From contig UQVH01000021.1 in assembly GCA_900544535.1 (NCBI GenBank), positions 1 through 47,768 on the forward strand: DNA of 47,768 nucleotides, written 5' to 3'. Position 1 is the first letter of the stretch. Every line of letters starts with the position of its first letter. Source of the DNA: an uncultured Bacteroidales bacterium (GTDB lineage: Bacteria > Bacteroidota > Bacteroidia > Bacteroidales > Muribaculaceae). The position numbers were made by a program, and so were the translations under genes. Positions 26,873 through 35,694 of the stretch are shown in pieces. The notes under the pieces are model-generated. The model made no database searches, was not told the DNA's origin, and was given only the letters and a program-made list of their open reading frames with translations.

Positions 26873-27874
26873 TCAATATCCCGACTCGAAGAGGGAGTTC
26901 TGGAAGGTGTAGAAGTCGGAGGAGAGGAGTTCGGAGAGGGAGGTGGCGCGGCGGTCGAGATAAGAGGTGACGATGCGGTGGCCGATGAAGCGGCCGATGG
27001 CGCCGGGCGAGTTCGGATTTATGGCCGATGTAAACGGCGCGGGGCTGACAAGCATCGCCGCAAGCTGCGGATCGGTCGAGAAAATCATCTTGCGCTCGGC
27101 CATCGTCTCCCACACCCGTTTCTCATTATCCGAAGCCCACGCCATTGCCTCGTCATCATAGCCGAGAACCTGCTGCTCGCTCAGTCCGCACAGCTGCATT
27201 ACAGCCTCAACGACGGCACCTTCATAGAGCAGGCGCGACAAGACGATGGAATAGCCGTCGGATTCGTCGCGATACGGATAAAGCCCCCGCACCAAAGTCT
27301 CGGCCATGTCGGGGAGAAGACGTGCGGGCGTCTTGCGGACACGCAAATAGTCAGGGAAATAGGCATACGGCGCATAATCGGCTCCCAAATAATGATTCAG
27401 ACCGACGAACATCAGAGTGTCGGCGGTAAAAACCGACTGGTTGAAGGGGGAAACGATTGCAAAGACCGCCGGAAAGCGGTCGGCCGGAAAAAGTCTCGTG
27501 AAATTAAACTTCATGCGTCCCAAATCAGCCTCGACAGGCCGTAGGTCGCTCCAGAGCGAGTCCATCGCGCGGTCGTGGATGCGGATGGCCGGATTGCGGT
27601 TGTAGGCATGAAGCGATGAATCAGTCAGAGCGCCGTAGCCTGAGACTGCGAAAAGGACTGCGGCGGCATCTCCAAGCCGCACATCACCGGGAAGCGAATC
27701 TGCCTGCAACGCAAGGTCGAGACGCCCGATCTCCACCGGAGGATATGATCCCCCCAATGAGCATGAGGTAACAGACATGGACACGCCAGCGGAAAACAGA
27801 AAGCATACACCTATTATTATATATGTGGCGCCGGAAATCTTGCGGCGCAAGTGAGACCCGAAGAAACGAGACAT
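26873..27874 (-). CDS. GldB-like lipoprotein
   Basis: A 333-residue lipoprotein of the gliding-motility GldB-related family found across Bacteroidota, including non-gliding gut species. The ATG at 27874 gives a hydrophobic signal (about residues 16-37) with a VTSC lipobox at Cys38. The family block TADTLMFVGLNHYLGADYAP and the following PDYLRVRKTPARLLPDM segment are present. Its role outside gliding species is unknown, possibly envelope biogenesis. It is divergent from the amidase gene. Confidence 0.8.
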   Translation of the reverse strand: MSRFFGSHLRRKISGATYIIIGVCFLFSAGVSMSVTSCSLGGSYPPVEIGRLDLALQADSLPGDVRLGDAAAVLFAVSGYGALTDSSLHAYNRNPAIRIHDRAMDSLWSDLRPVEADLGRMKFNFTRLFPADRFPAVFAIVSPFNQSVFTADTLMFVGLNHYLGADYAPYAYFPDYLRVRKTPARLLPDMAETLVRGLYPYRDESDGYSIVLSRLLYEGAVVEAVMQLCGLSEQQVLGYDDEAMAWASDNEKRVWETMAERKMIFSTDPQLAAMLVSPAPFTSAINPNSPGAIGRFIGHRIVTSYLDRRATSLSELLSSDFYTFQNSLFESGY

Positions 27875-27900
27875 AGTTCTGAGGCGGTTGGTTAGTTGTC

Positions 27901-27908
27901 CAAAAGTA
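27901..27908 (-). promoter_or_regulatory. -7 element of the GldB-like gene
   Basis: Minus-strand TACTTTTG lies 26 bases before the ATG at 27874, with TTTG at 27934-27931 as a possible -33 box. Confidence 0.45.
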
Positions 27909-27971
27909 GGTATTTTTTGGCATTTATACACAAAAATCGGCGTAAGAAATGGCATTTAGAGAGAGTTTTAC

Positions 27972-27979
27972 TACCTTTG
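27972..27979 (+). promoter_or_regulatory. -7 element of the amidase gene
   Basis: TACCTTTG lies 36 bases before the ATG at 28016, which supports that start over the in-frame codon at 27896. Confidence 0.55.
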
Positions 27980-28015
27980 TCTAAAATTTGGCAAACCAGA
28001 TCCACCACTCCCGGC

Positions 28016-29200
28016 ATGACACTGACACGCATCATAAGACTGCTACTGCTACTGCTACTGCTACTTTTGCTTCTGCCCGCTACGGCATTCACGGCTGAAG
28101 GCAAACAGGAGTTTACCGTGGTCATCGATCCGGGCCACGGAGGCAAGGATGCCGGAGCCTTGGGAAGAAAGACCAACGAGAAAAGCGTCAACCTTGGCGT
28201 CGGGTGTAAACTCAGGGATCTGATCAATTCAAACATGAGCGATGCCAACGTAGTCATGACCCGCAGCGGCGACAATTTTGTCACCCTTCAAGGGCGCGCC
28301 GACATAGCGAACCGCCGCCATGCCGACATTTTCATCTCGATCCATGCCAATTCAATAGACAAGAAATCGCCGATGCACACAAGCGTAAACGGTGCCTCAG
28401 TCTACACGCTTGGCCTCAAACGCAGCGACACAAACCTGAGTGTGGCCATGCGCGAGAACGCGGTTATGAAACTCGAACCGGATTACTCGACCACCTACGC
28501 GGGCTTCGATCCCTCGTCGGCCGAGAGTTACATCGCTTTTGATCTGATGCAACATGCCAATCTCGACCAGAGCATCGAGCTAGCCGAAGCCGTACAGAAC
28601 CAGTTGGTACGCACGGCGGGGCGCAAGAACAACGGTGTGCGTCAGGCACCCTTCTGGGTATTGGTGCGCACGAGTATGCCGGCGATTCTCGTCGAACTGG
28701 ATTTCATCTGCAATCCGGCGATGGAAAAGTTCATGGCGTCGGAACAAGGTCAACAGAAACTTGCGCTCGCCATCTATCGCGGAATTGAAAAATACCGCAA
28801 GGGGGGTGCGAAACCTGCTGCCGAGCCAAAGAAATCTGCTGCCCGAAACAACATCGCGGCCGACGAAACCGACGAGACTCCAGCTGCAGAAAAGACTGAG
28901 CCTAAAGCGACAGTCGAATCCGGGAGCAAAGAGCCGGCAAAGGCATCCGCAGCAGAAGATACGCAGGACCGGATCATCTATAAAATCCAGTTCCTTACCG
29001 CCAGCTCGCCGCTGCGCAAGGGCGATGCACGTCTGAAAAAACTCTCGCCCGTCGACTATTACAAAGACGGCAAAGTCGTGAAATATACCTACGGCTCCTA
29101 CTCTTCGCAGGCCGAGGCCAACAAAGAATTATCGAAAATCAAAAAATCATTCCCTGACGCATTCGTCATCAAGACCCGTAACGGGAAACGAATCAAATAA
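28016..29200 (+). CDS. N-acetylmuramoyl-L-alanine amidase, exported
   Basis: A 394-residue zinc amidase (Amidase_3) that cuts the bond between MurNAc and the stem peptide during cell separation. The signal peptide is unusual: its core is a poly-leucine run, 8 Leu of which come from a CTGCTA hexamer repeated four times (28040-28063). The catalytic domain spans about residues 30-260, with the zinc motifs VIDPGHGGKD, an early Glu, SIHANS, and the catalytic Glu in VLVELDFICNP. An Ala/Lys/Glu-rich linker (about 265-325) leads to a C-terminal SPOR-like domain (about 330-394). The MlaD-type gene follows after 9 bases. Confidence 0.92.
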   Translation: MTLTRIIRLLLLLLLLLLLLPATAFTAEGKQEFTVVIDPGHGGKDAGALGRKTNEKSVNLGVGCKLRDLINSNMSDANVVMTRSGDNFVTLQGRADIANRRHADIFISIHANSIDKKSPMHTSVNGASVYTLGLKRSDTNLSVAMRENAVMKLEPDYSTTYAGFDPSSAESYIAFDLMQHANLDQSIELAEAVQNQLVRTAGRKNNGVRQAPFWVLVRTSMPAILVELDFICNPAMEKFMASEQGQQKLALAIYRGIEKYRKGGAKPAAEPKKSAARNNIAADETDETPAAEKTEPKATVESGSKEPAKASAAEDTQDRIIYKIQFLTASSPLRKGDARLKKLSPVDYYKDGKVVKYTYGSYSSQAEANKELSKIKKSFPDAFVIKTRNGKRIK

Positions 29201-29209
29201 CAGAGACTT

Positions 29210-30133
29210 ATGAAGAAAATACGGACTAAGGAATTCATCATAGGCGCGAGCGTACTGCTCTCGCTGCTGATTCTCTTTTTCGGCATCGACTATCTGAAAG
29301 GCATAAACGTGTTCAAATCGGCCAACTACTACTATGCCTCCTACACCAACGTGACAGGTCTGGCCCAGTCTGCTCCCGTGACCCTCAACGGCTTCAAAGT
29401 CGGTCTGGTCCGTGACATCAGCTATGAGTACGACAACCCCGGCCATGTGCTGGTCGAGCTGAGCCTTGACAAGCAGCTGAAACTTCCGGTAGGAACCAAG
29501 GCCGCAATCGTCACCGATATGCTCGGCACTTCGACCGTGGAACTGCAGATGGCTCCCGGCAAGGATTTCTATGAAATCGGCTCAAAAATCGAGGGTGTGG
29601 TCAGCGGCGGCCTCGTCGACAAGCTCGGAAGCGACCTGATGCCCACAATCGTGAAGCTCGCACCGCACATCGACTCGCTCGTGGTCGCAATGACAACAAT
29701 CGTCAGCGATCCGGCCCTGTTGAGTTCGGTGCAGCGCCTCGACAACATCATGGCCAATCTTGAAGTGTCGACCAAGCACCTCAACGCCGCAATGGCCGGT
29801 GTGCCCGCCCTTGTCAACAGCGCCAACGGTACCATGACCAACGTGAAGGAACTTTCCGAGAACCTCACTCAGATCTCCGCCGCACTCGCCGTGCTTTCGG
29901 AAGATCTGAAAAACATGCCGCTCGACTCGACGATGCACAATATCAACAACATCACCGCCAATCTCGACCGCGCTACCGAACAGCTCAACTCGGCCAACTC
30001 CTCGCTGGGTCTGCTGCTCAACGACCCGCAGCTCTACCACAACATCAACAACAGCGCCGCCCACATCGACAGCATCCTCATCGACCTGAAGAAACAGCCC
30101 AAACGCTATATCCCCTCGATCAAGATTTTCTAA
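29210..30133 (+). CDS. MCE/MlaD family lipid-transport protein
   Basis: A 307-residue inner-membrane-anchored MCE protein. One N-terminal transmembrane helix (about residues 8-26) is followed by a single MCE domain (about 37-115, with VTGLAQSAPVTLNGFKVGLV). A long helical tail full of Asn/Thr/Ser follows. MlaD-type proteins form hexamers that carry phospholipids across the periplasm. The MlaE/MlaF partners are not adjacent here. It lies 9 bases behind the amidase gene, so the two are co-transcribed, a pairing often seen in Bacteroidales. Confidence 0.9.
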   Translation: MKKIRTKEFIIGASVLLSLLILFFGIDYLKGINVFKSANYYYASYTNVTGLAQSAPVTLNGFKVGLVRDISYEYDNPGHVLVELSLDKQLKLPVGTKAAIVTDMLGTSTVELQMAPGKDFYEIGSKIEGVVSGGLVDKLGSDLMPTIVKLAPHIDSLVVAMTTIVSDPALLSSVQRLDNIMANLEVSTKHLNAAMAGVPALVNSANGTMTNVKELSENLTQISAALAVLSEDLKNMPLDSTMHNINNITANLDRATEQLNSANSSLGLLLNDPQLYHNINNSAAHIDSILIDLKKQPKRYIPSIKIF

Positions 30134-30184
30134 ACTCAAAGGATATTTCCTCAAAAGGAATATAAACCTCTTTCAATATCAAAC

Positions 30185-30236
30185 TAAACCAAGCATCCTC
30201 CGCTACGCATTATTGTGGCAGGGGATGCTTGGTTTA
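30185..30236 (+). terminator. hairpin behind the MlaD-type gene
   Basis: TAAACCAAGCATCC (30185-30198) pairs exactly with GGATGCTTGGTTTA (30223-30236). The loop is 24 bases. It probably ends the amidase-MlaD transcript. Confidence 0.6.
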
Positions 30237-30245
30237 ATGAGTAGT

Positions 30246-30278
30246 CCTAATCGGATTTTCTTCAAAAATCCGATTAGG
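30246..30278 (-). terminator. hairpin behind the PEGA gene
   Basis: CCTAATCGGATTT (30246-30258) pairs exactly with AAATCCGATTAGG (30266-30278). It sits just downstream of the minus-strand stop at 30293. There is no strong T-run. Confidence 0.5.
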
Positions 30279-30292
30279 AAGTATCATAATTT

Positions 30293-31030
30293 TCAATTGT
30301 CCGTCTCTGATGATTTTGACTGCGGAGTATCTTTAGGCACAAGTTCAAAGAATCCGCTTATTTCCTGCTGGTCAAGAGCCTGACGCACATTAAAGCGTTT
30401 CACTTGGTCTTCATAGCCTCGTTTGGATACTTTAATTTCAATCGTAACATTCCGCGAATTATCATAAGTCAATCCAATGATATTGAATCCCCGCGTTTCT
30501 TCAAGAGGTGTAGTTGTGAGATAAGTCTCATTGGTATTTTTTACCTCATTGGGAACATTGGAGATCACACGATAATAGATGCGGGCACCGCGCGGATCAG
30601 AGTCAAAAAACCACCGCAATATGGTTTTCTCCATATCAGTTGTTCCAGGATTGCTACGGTCAACTCTCTGCCTGGACTGTCCGACTGTCACGGTCGGATC
30701 GGAAGTACGAACCTCATTCAGATTCTGCGTCTTTTCCATCTTACAGAAAACCATAGGTTTATATTTCAGTTCGTTTTTTGTATATGACACCGTCATTGAC
30801 TTCGTCTTATATCCGTCCTTTTCAAACTTGAAAATCATTGTTTTCGTTACTGTTTTCTTGTCAAGAGACAAAACACATGGAGTAGTATTGCTCACAACCA
30901 CTCCATTCAGATAAACCACCGCACCCTCAGGATCGGAAGTTACCGTTATATCATAATTTTTGGCAAACAAAACTACATTTACAGCCAAAAACATCATTAC
31001 GATAATGATACGCATATAGATCTGTTTCAT
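30293..31030 (-). CDS. exported PEGA-domain protein
   Basis: A 245-residue exported protein with a signal segment (about residues 7-23). A PEGA-type beta domain follows (about 27-95, with ITVTSDPEGAVVYLNGVVV), then a second domain (about 125-235) that begins NPGTTDMEKTILRWFFDSDP. The second domain is nearly identical to the one in the broken neighbour. Such proteins usually decorate the surface or periplasm, and no function is known. The ATG at 31030 lies 6 bases behind the stop of the split paralogue, so the two once formed an operon. The insertion upstream may have cut this gene from its original promoter. By eye it is AT-richer than the genes before 30 kb. Confidence 0.8.
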   Translation of the reverse strand: MKQIYMRIIIVMMFLAVNVVLFAKNYDITVTSDPEGAVVYLNGVVVSNTTPCVLSLDKKTVTKTMIFKFEKDGYKTKSMTVSYTKNELKYKPMVFCKMEKTQNLNEVRTSDPTVTVGQSRQRVDRSNPGTTDMEKTILRWFFDSDPRGARIYYRVISNVPNEVKNTNETYLTTTPLEETRGFNIIGLTYDNSRNVTIEIKVSKRGYEDQVKRFNVRQALDQQEISGFFELVPKDTPQSKSSETDN

Positions 31031-31035
31031 AGCTC

Positions 31036-31329
31036 TTATTTTTCCACCAATTCAAAAAATCCGCTTATTTCCTGCTGGTCAAGTGCCTGACGCACATTGA
31101 AGCGTTTCACTTGGTCTTCATAGCCTCGTTTAGAGACTTTTATTTCAATAGTGACATCCCGTGAATTATCATAAGTGAGACCCGGAATGTTGAAACCGCG
31201 TGTTTCCTCCAGTGGCGTTGTAGTCAGATATGTTTCATTGGTATTTTTCACTTCATCAGGCACCGACGATATGACACGATAGAATATTCTCGCGCCACGT
31301 GGGTCAGAGTCAAAAAACCAACGAAGTAT
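31036..31329 (-). pseudogene. 3' part of PEGA-type lipoprotein gene, split by the mobile element
   Basis: Translation from 31329 in frame reads ILRWFFDSDPRGARIFYRVI and continues to the stop at 31036. It is closely similar to the C-terminal domain of the protein at 30293-31030, but has no start or signal of its own. It continues the 5' part at 44579-45064: codon CGT (31323-31321) is shared with Arg162 of that part. The rejoined product would have 256 residues. Confidence 0.9.
31321..31329 (+). repeat. attL core repeat
   Basis: ACGAAGTAT, identical to 44579-44587. It marks the left junction. Sequence to the left codes for the PEGA gene and sequence to the right does not. Confidence 0.85.
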
Positions 31330-31471
31330 GGGGAATGATGCGTTTTAGGAAATCAAAGCAAATCTTAGATATATAATCATATCCCATTGAACTAAAGGTT
31401 ATTAGCATAAATAGACATGCTTATTAAACTTTACTAAATTTCGATGTTTTTGGTGTATTCTTGTTGCAGAT

Positions 31472-31550
31472 TTGTTACGCGCCTATTGCGAGAACCAAAT
31501 TTTTTATATACCTTTGCACCGTGATTCTTGATGGTAAGAACACGTAACAA
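31472..31550. promoter_or_regulatory. left-end arm-site candidates and integrase promoter
   Basis: TTGTTACG at 31472-31479 and its inverse CGTAACAA at 31543-31550 match copies at the right end. Between them TACCTTTG at 31509-31516 is a -7 element for the first integrase, whose ATG lies 56 bases further on. If the motifs are integrase arm sites, binding would also affect the promoter. Confidence 0.5.
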
Positions 31551-31571
31551 CTCAACTAAAGGGAAAACTAA

Positions 31572-32783
31572 ATGGGAAGACCTAAAAAGTCATTGAAGGT
31601 AAAGGAACCAGTTCGCATTCGTGAACGTCAGTTGGCAAACGGAAACGTCAGCCTGTACCTTGACATATATATTAAAGGTACACGCAAGTATGAATCTTTG
31701 AATTTGTACTTGATACCCGAAACGGATGCTGCATCAAAGAAAGCCAACATCCGTACTCGCCAGATTGCCGAGAAAATAAAAGCTGACCGAATCATCGCAC
31801 TGCAAGATCGAGGAATCAAGCATTGGGATAAGATTAAGCGTTCATCAATCTCGCTCGTTGACTTCCTGAAGGAATACGAGCAGGATGGATTCGGTTTCAA
31901 GGAGTCAACCTTGAAGGGACGTTCCGACATGCGTAAGAAGGTCGAGGACTATCTGAGCAAGGAGAAACTTGATTACATCGGTCTCAATGAGATTGATGCA
32001 GACTTCTGTCGTGGTTTCCTCAACTACCTCCGTACCGCTCCCCATAGTGTTGCCAAGAAACAAGAAGGCAGAACTATCAGCCCTGGTTGTGCTCATCATC
32101 ACCAGGCTGTGCTCAATGGTGCGCTCAACAAAGCTGTGCGTGACGGACTCATTCCGGGCAATCCAATGAAACAACTGGATAAGCGAGAAAAGTTCCAGCC
32201 TTCCCCTGAAGAACGTGAGTTCCTTACCATCGAAGAAGTACGCACATTGATGGAAACACCATGCACCAACGAACAAGTCAAGAAGGCTTTCCTATTATCT
32301 TGCTTTGTCGGACTTCGCCTTGGTGATGTCCGTGAATTAACATGGGCAAAAGTGATGAACACTCCCGATGGCAAGACTCAATACGTCCATGTGTGGATGG
32401 AGAAGACTCAGAAGCCTATCAATGTACCATTATCTAATGAGGCACTTCGATATATGGAGAAGAAGGAGGATCCTGATGCAAAACTCTTCAAACTCCCTAC
32501 TAGTGATGCAACCATCAACTACCATATCAAGAAATGGATGAAGGCTGCAAAGATAGATAAGAAGATTTCGTACCACTGTAGCCGACATACATTTGCCACA
32601 ATGATGCTGACCCTTGGTGCTGACCTCTTTACCACAAGTAAGTTGCTTGGTCATGCCAACGTGACCACAACCCAAATCTATGGTAAAATCATAGACAAGA
32701 AGAAGACTGAGGCAGTCAACCTCGTTGATAATCTATTTACCCCTAAAGCAGAACTGAACGATGAAGATAGAACTGAGGCATAG
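31572..32783 (+). CDS. tyrosine recombinase (integrase) 1
   Basis: A 403-residue site-specific integrase of the Bacteroides element type. It has an N-terminal arm-binding domain (about residues 12-80), a SAM-like core-binding domain (about 100-200) and a C-terminal catalytic domain. The catalytic residues are Arg249 in GLRLGD, His335 and Arg338 in HCSRH, His361 in LLGHAN and the nucleophile Tyr370 in TTTQIYGK. It lies 242 bases from attL and is the natural candidate for integration of the element. Its 3' end overlaps the second recombinase by 23 bases. Confidence 0.93.
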   Translation: MGRPKKSLKVKEPVRIRERQLANGNVSLYLDIYIKGTRKYESLNLYLIPETDAASKKANIRTRQIAEKIKADRIIALQDRGIKHWDKIKRSSISLVDFLKEYEQDGFGFKESTLKGRSDMRKKVEDYLSKEKLDYIGLNEIDADFCRGFLNYLRTAPHSVAKKQEGRTISPGCAHHHQAVLNGALNKAVRDGLIPGNPMKQLDKREKFQPSPEEREFLTIEEVRTLMETPCTNEQVKKAFLLSCFVGLRLGDVRELTWAKVMNTPDGKTQYVHVWMEKTQKPINVPLSNEALRYMEKKEDPDAKLFKLPTSDATINYHIKKWMKAAKIDKKISYHCSRHTFATMMLTLGADLFTTSKLLGHANVTTTQIYGKIIDKKKTEAVNLVDNLFTPKAELNDEDRTEA

Positions 32784-33903
32784 AAAGTTAGCCAGCGGTA
32801 ACGAATCATTGTACCTTGACTTCTACGAGAAAGGCAAGCGTTACTATGAGTCGCTGAATCTGTTTCTCATTCCAGAAAGGACTGAGAATGACAGACGTGT
32901 CAATGAGAACACCCTCAAACATGCGCTGAAGATAAAGGCTGAACGCATCCTTGGCGTAGAAAAGCAAGTCGATGATGGCGAAGAGAAACTGCCATCAAAG
33001 ATATTCGCTGACTACATGGACGAACACATTATATATATTAAGGATGATAAGAAACTCTCTGACTCCTATGTCAAGAATGTGACGAAGACTGTAAACATTG
33101 TCAAGTCCTATCTCAGATATAGCAATCGTCCTCGTATGCTTTTGGCATTAGTGGATAAACGATTCTATCAGAACTTCATTCGCTATGTCAATGATGTGTA
33201 CCGAAATAACAAGTCGGATGAACCACAAGAACTTTCGCCAAAGACAAAACTCTTGATACAGACTACACTCAACAGCATCCTGAATCAAGCCGTGAGGGAT
33301 GGAGTGCTTCGCAAGAATCCATACTACGAGTTGGAGAAAAACGAGAAGTTCAAGAAGACTCCGAGTGACCGTACATATCTGGAAGTAAACGAGTTGAATG
33401 CCATGGAAGGGGTCAATACAGGAAGCCCAACCACAAAGCAAACCTTTATGTTCTGTTGCTTCACAGGCTTGCGTCATAGTGATATGCTTGCACTCAGATG
33501 GAAAGACATTCAAAAGACTGATGACGGATTAGTGATACATGTTCCATCCATGCAGAAGACAAAGAAGCCTGTCATTGTTCCTCTTGGTGAACAAGCATTG
33601 AAGTGGTTGCCAAAGAAAGATGATGCAGCCAACACAGACAAAGTGTTTCCAAATGCCCCTACATTAGGATGTGCCAACAGAGCATTGAAGCACATGGCGA
33701 AGAATGCAGGAATTGCAAAGCTTGTAACATTCCATACGAGCCGACATACATTTGCAACTCTTACCATAACGGCTGGTGCTGACATCTTCACCACAAGTAA
33801 GTTGCTTGGACATACCAACGTCCACACAACTGAGATCTATGCAGATGTGGTGATGAACACAAAGGTCGATGCAGTCAACCTTGTTAGTGGCTTCTTTGGT
33901 TGA
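32761..33903 (+). CDS. tyrosine recombinase (integrase) 2
   Basis: A 380-residue paralogue-like recombinase starting 23 bases inside the first. It begins directly with the arm-binding strand pattern (KIELRHRKLASGNESLYLDF), which the first protein also shows near its residue 14. Catalytic residues are Arg238 in GLRHSD, His325 and Arg328 in HTSRH, His351 in LLGHTN and Tyr360 in TTEIYADV. All are intact. The overlap implies coupled translation and a joint role, perhaps one acting on each strand or each end. The division of labour is unknown. Confidence 0.92.
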   Translation: MKIELRHRKLASGNESLYLDFYEKGKRYYESLNLFLIPERTENDRRVNENTLKHALKIKAERILGVEKQVDDGEEKLPSKIFADYMDEHIIYIKDDKKLSDSYVKNVTKTVNIVKSYLRYSNRPRMLLALVDKRFYQNFIRYVNDVYRNNKSDEPQELSPKTKLLIQTTLNSILNQAVRDGVLRKNPYYELEKNEKFKKTPSDRTYLEVNELNAMEGVNTGSPTTKQTFMFCCFTGLRHSDMLALRWKDIQKTDDGLVIHVPSMQKTKKPVIVPLGEQALKWLPKKDDAANTDKVFPNAPTLGCANRALKHMAKNAGIAKLVTFHTSRHTFATLTITAGADIFTTSKLLGHTNVHTTEIYADVVMNTKVDAVNLVSGFFG

Positions 33904-33987
33904 TGGTTTGTGTTCAAATTAAGTTTGTGTTCAAAAAAGTCTTGAACAGATAACTGAACACTAGTAAATCGGTGTTCTATCAAGTCT

Positions 33988-34635
33988 TTGATTAAAATGA
34001 GAACTAAAACGGCAGTCATATACGCTCGCGTCAGCAGTATCGGTGACAGACAGAGCACAGACAGGCAGGTCAAGGACTTGTCTGACTATGCTGTATATCA
34101 AAAGATGGAAGTTCGTAAGGTATTCGAGGAACACATCTCTGGTGCGAAGAAGAATGATGAACGACCTGTGTTGTGTGAGGCGATTAAGTATTGCAAGGAA
34201 TATCGCATTGATGTCCTTCTCGTCAGCGAGTTGTCGAGATTGGGCAGAAATGCGTTTGAGGTTCTTGCCTCTGTCAAGGATTTGCTTGACTGTGGCATTA
34301 ACCTCTATATCCAGAAGGAACAGTTTACGCTTCTTGACAAGGAGGGCAAGCCATCTCTGTTTGCTCCTGTCATGATAGCAACCCTTTCCACCTGTGCTCA
34401 GTTGGAACGTGATAATATCTCATTCCGGCTGAACTCTGGTAGAAAGCAGTATGTCGAGAAAGGTGGAAAACTCGGCAGACCTGCAGGTTCCACCAAGTCC
34501 CAGGATAAAAAGAGGGAAGAATATAGAGAGGTCATCAACCTTCTGAACAAGGGGTATGCCATCCGTGATGTTGCAAAACTCACGGGAAAAGGTATAAGCA
34601 CTGTCCAGAGAGTTAAGAAGGAATTTGTGGCTTAA
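33988..34635 (+). CDS. serine recombinase (resolvase/invertase family)
   Basis: A 215-residue small serine recombinase. The nucleophile Ser16 lies in YARVSSIGDRQST. The catalytic domain runs to about residue 140 (SELSRLGRNAFEVLASV, then LSTCAQLERDNISFR), and the C-terminal helix-turn-helix covers about residues 165-213. An alternative ATG three codons in is equally possible. It follows the two tyrosine recombinases on the same strand. In such elements a resolvase may resolve co-integrates or invert a promoter. No inverted recombination site pair is obvious, but a phased palindrome array lies directly downstream. Confidence 0.9.
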   Translation: MIKMRTKTAVIYARVSSIGDRQSTDRQVKDLSDYAVYQKMEVRKVFEEHISGAKKNDERPVLCEAIKYCKEYRIDVLLVSELSRLGRNAFEVLASVKDLLDCGINLYIQKEQFTLLDKEGKPSLFAPVMIATLSTCAQLERDNISFRLNSGRKQYVEKGGKLGRPAGSTKSQDKKREEYREVINLLNKGYAIRDVAKLTGKGISTVQRVKKEFVA

Positions 34636-35235
34636 AGTTTGGTACCAATACAACACTTTTGTATGGAGCCGTGAAACACCGCCTCATGAAAATGAGTTAA
34701 GTGTATAGTGATTTGCTATACCCTTTTGTAAAAAACCAGGGTGGCGTTTTACCCCTGTGGTTTAACCAGATTCGTGAAAAGCTAATGTGGTTTCTAAACC
34801 TGATTGATGAAATAACAATGAGGTTTCCAAACCAGTACCCTGTTTTGAGGCAATGGTTTTAACCAATGTCGCAATTTGCGACTATGGTATAGAAAAAAAA
34901 TCGAATAGGAATTAGTCACCAAAGCATTTCCAATACAGAAGAGCAGAGTTCAACAAGCTTGCAGATGAACAAATAATATAATTATTTCCGTCAAAAACAC
35001 TACATTAAAATGGCTATTCGCGCAAATAATAGTTAATTTCTTGTACATTTGCAAATATATTCTTAATTTTCTTTCTCTATTTCACATTTTTTTACTACTT
35101 TTGCCAAGTCTATATGATTGTGCACACTGTGCATTGTTCGATTAGGCATACATACTGCAATAAGCGTTTACCAGCGTTTTGTCCCTGTCGACCGAATCTC
35201 GCAAATTCCTGTGATCAGAGATAAAACAACAGTAG
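34636..35235. other. gene-free stretch of the element
   Basis: About 600 bases without a credible gene, between the serine recombinase and the cargo. It holds the phased palindromes at 34757-34868 and a CAAT/GCGAC hairpin (GTCGCAATTTGCGAC, 34868-34882), then AT-rich DNA with a palindromic TGTGCACACTGTGCA near 35118. It probably contains protein-binding sites. Confidence 0.5.
34757..34868. repeat. four phased GGTTT-AAACC palindromes
   Basis: GTGGTTTAACCAGATT (34757), GTGGTTTCTAAACCTGATT (34787), GAGGTTTCCAAACCAGTAC (34820) and ATGGTTTTAACCAATG (34853) start 30, 33 and 33 bases apart, about three helical turns. A half site (AAAAAACCAGG) lies about 30 bases before the first. Such spacing places all sites on one DNA face, as in operators, iterons or recombination-site accessory arrays. 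Confidence 0.7.
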
Positions 35236-35606
35236 ATGCTCCAGATGCTATATAGCGTCCTCCAGAACCTAATAGGGAATCAACTCCTATTTGGATTAAA
35301 GTGGATTCAATATAAATGCATCGGCGTGGAGCTCTACAGTTGTTCAACCTATCACAAGGGCAATGCGAGAGCCAGGTCGAAGGAAGAACATACGGTATAC
35401 CGACAGAAAATGATAACGAGTATTATCAAGTTCCAAAAAATGCATATGAAGGTCTGGAAAAGGTTCAGTTTGGTGACAATGTTGGTACTATGTTGATGGA
35501 CAATAAGCTATATCTTGCTTTTGATGAGATTATGTTGTATATTGCAACCACAAAAAATGAACTAAAAAAATATGGAATAAAAAAAATCAACGAAAGTGTA
35601 AAATGA
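35168..35606 (+). pseudogene. possible decayed gene next to the cassette
   Basis: One frame reads with only two internal stops (near 35252 and 35313) and ends at the left inverted repeat of the cassette. The last part, from 35316, is open for 96 codons and has balanced composition (YGIPTENDNEYYQVPKNAYE). I do not recognise the family. It may be host-element sequence truncated by the cassette. Confidence 0.3.
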
Positions 35607-35630
35607 ACTGTGTCAAGGCTGTTAGATAAA
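35604..35630 (+). repeat. left inverted repeat of the cassette
   Basis: 27 bases, TGAACTGTGTCAAGGCTG followed by TTAGATAAA. It pairs with 37546-37572 with 26 matches of 27. Confidence 0.8.
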
Positions 35631-35694
35631 GTTCGAAGATAGATACAATTTGCTGTGGATTTGTTATATTTAAACCGATAAATCGAAATTTAGC

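Noticed and set aside
34757..34868. CRISPR array
   Set aside because: The repeats are short imperfect palindromes 30-33 bases apart with no unique spacers of uniform length and no cas genes nearby.
35236..35496. 86-codon plus-strand frame before the cassette
   Set aside because: Unbalanced composition with Cys and Met excess and no domain. The overlapping frame with two stops looks more like the original coding frame.
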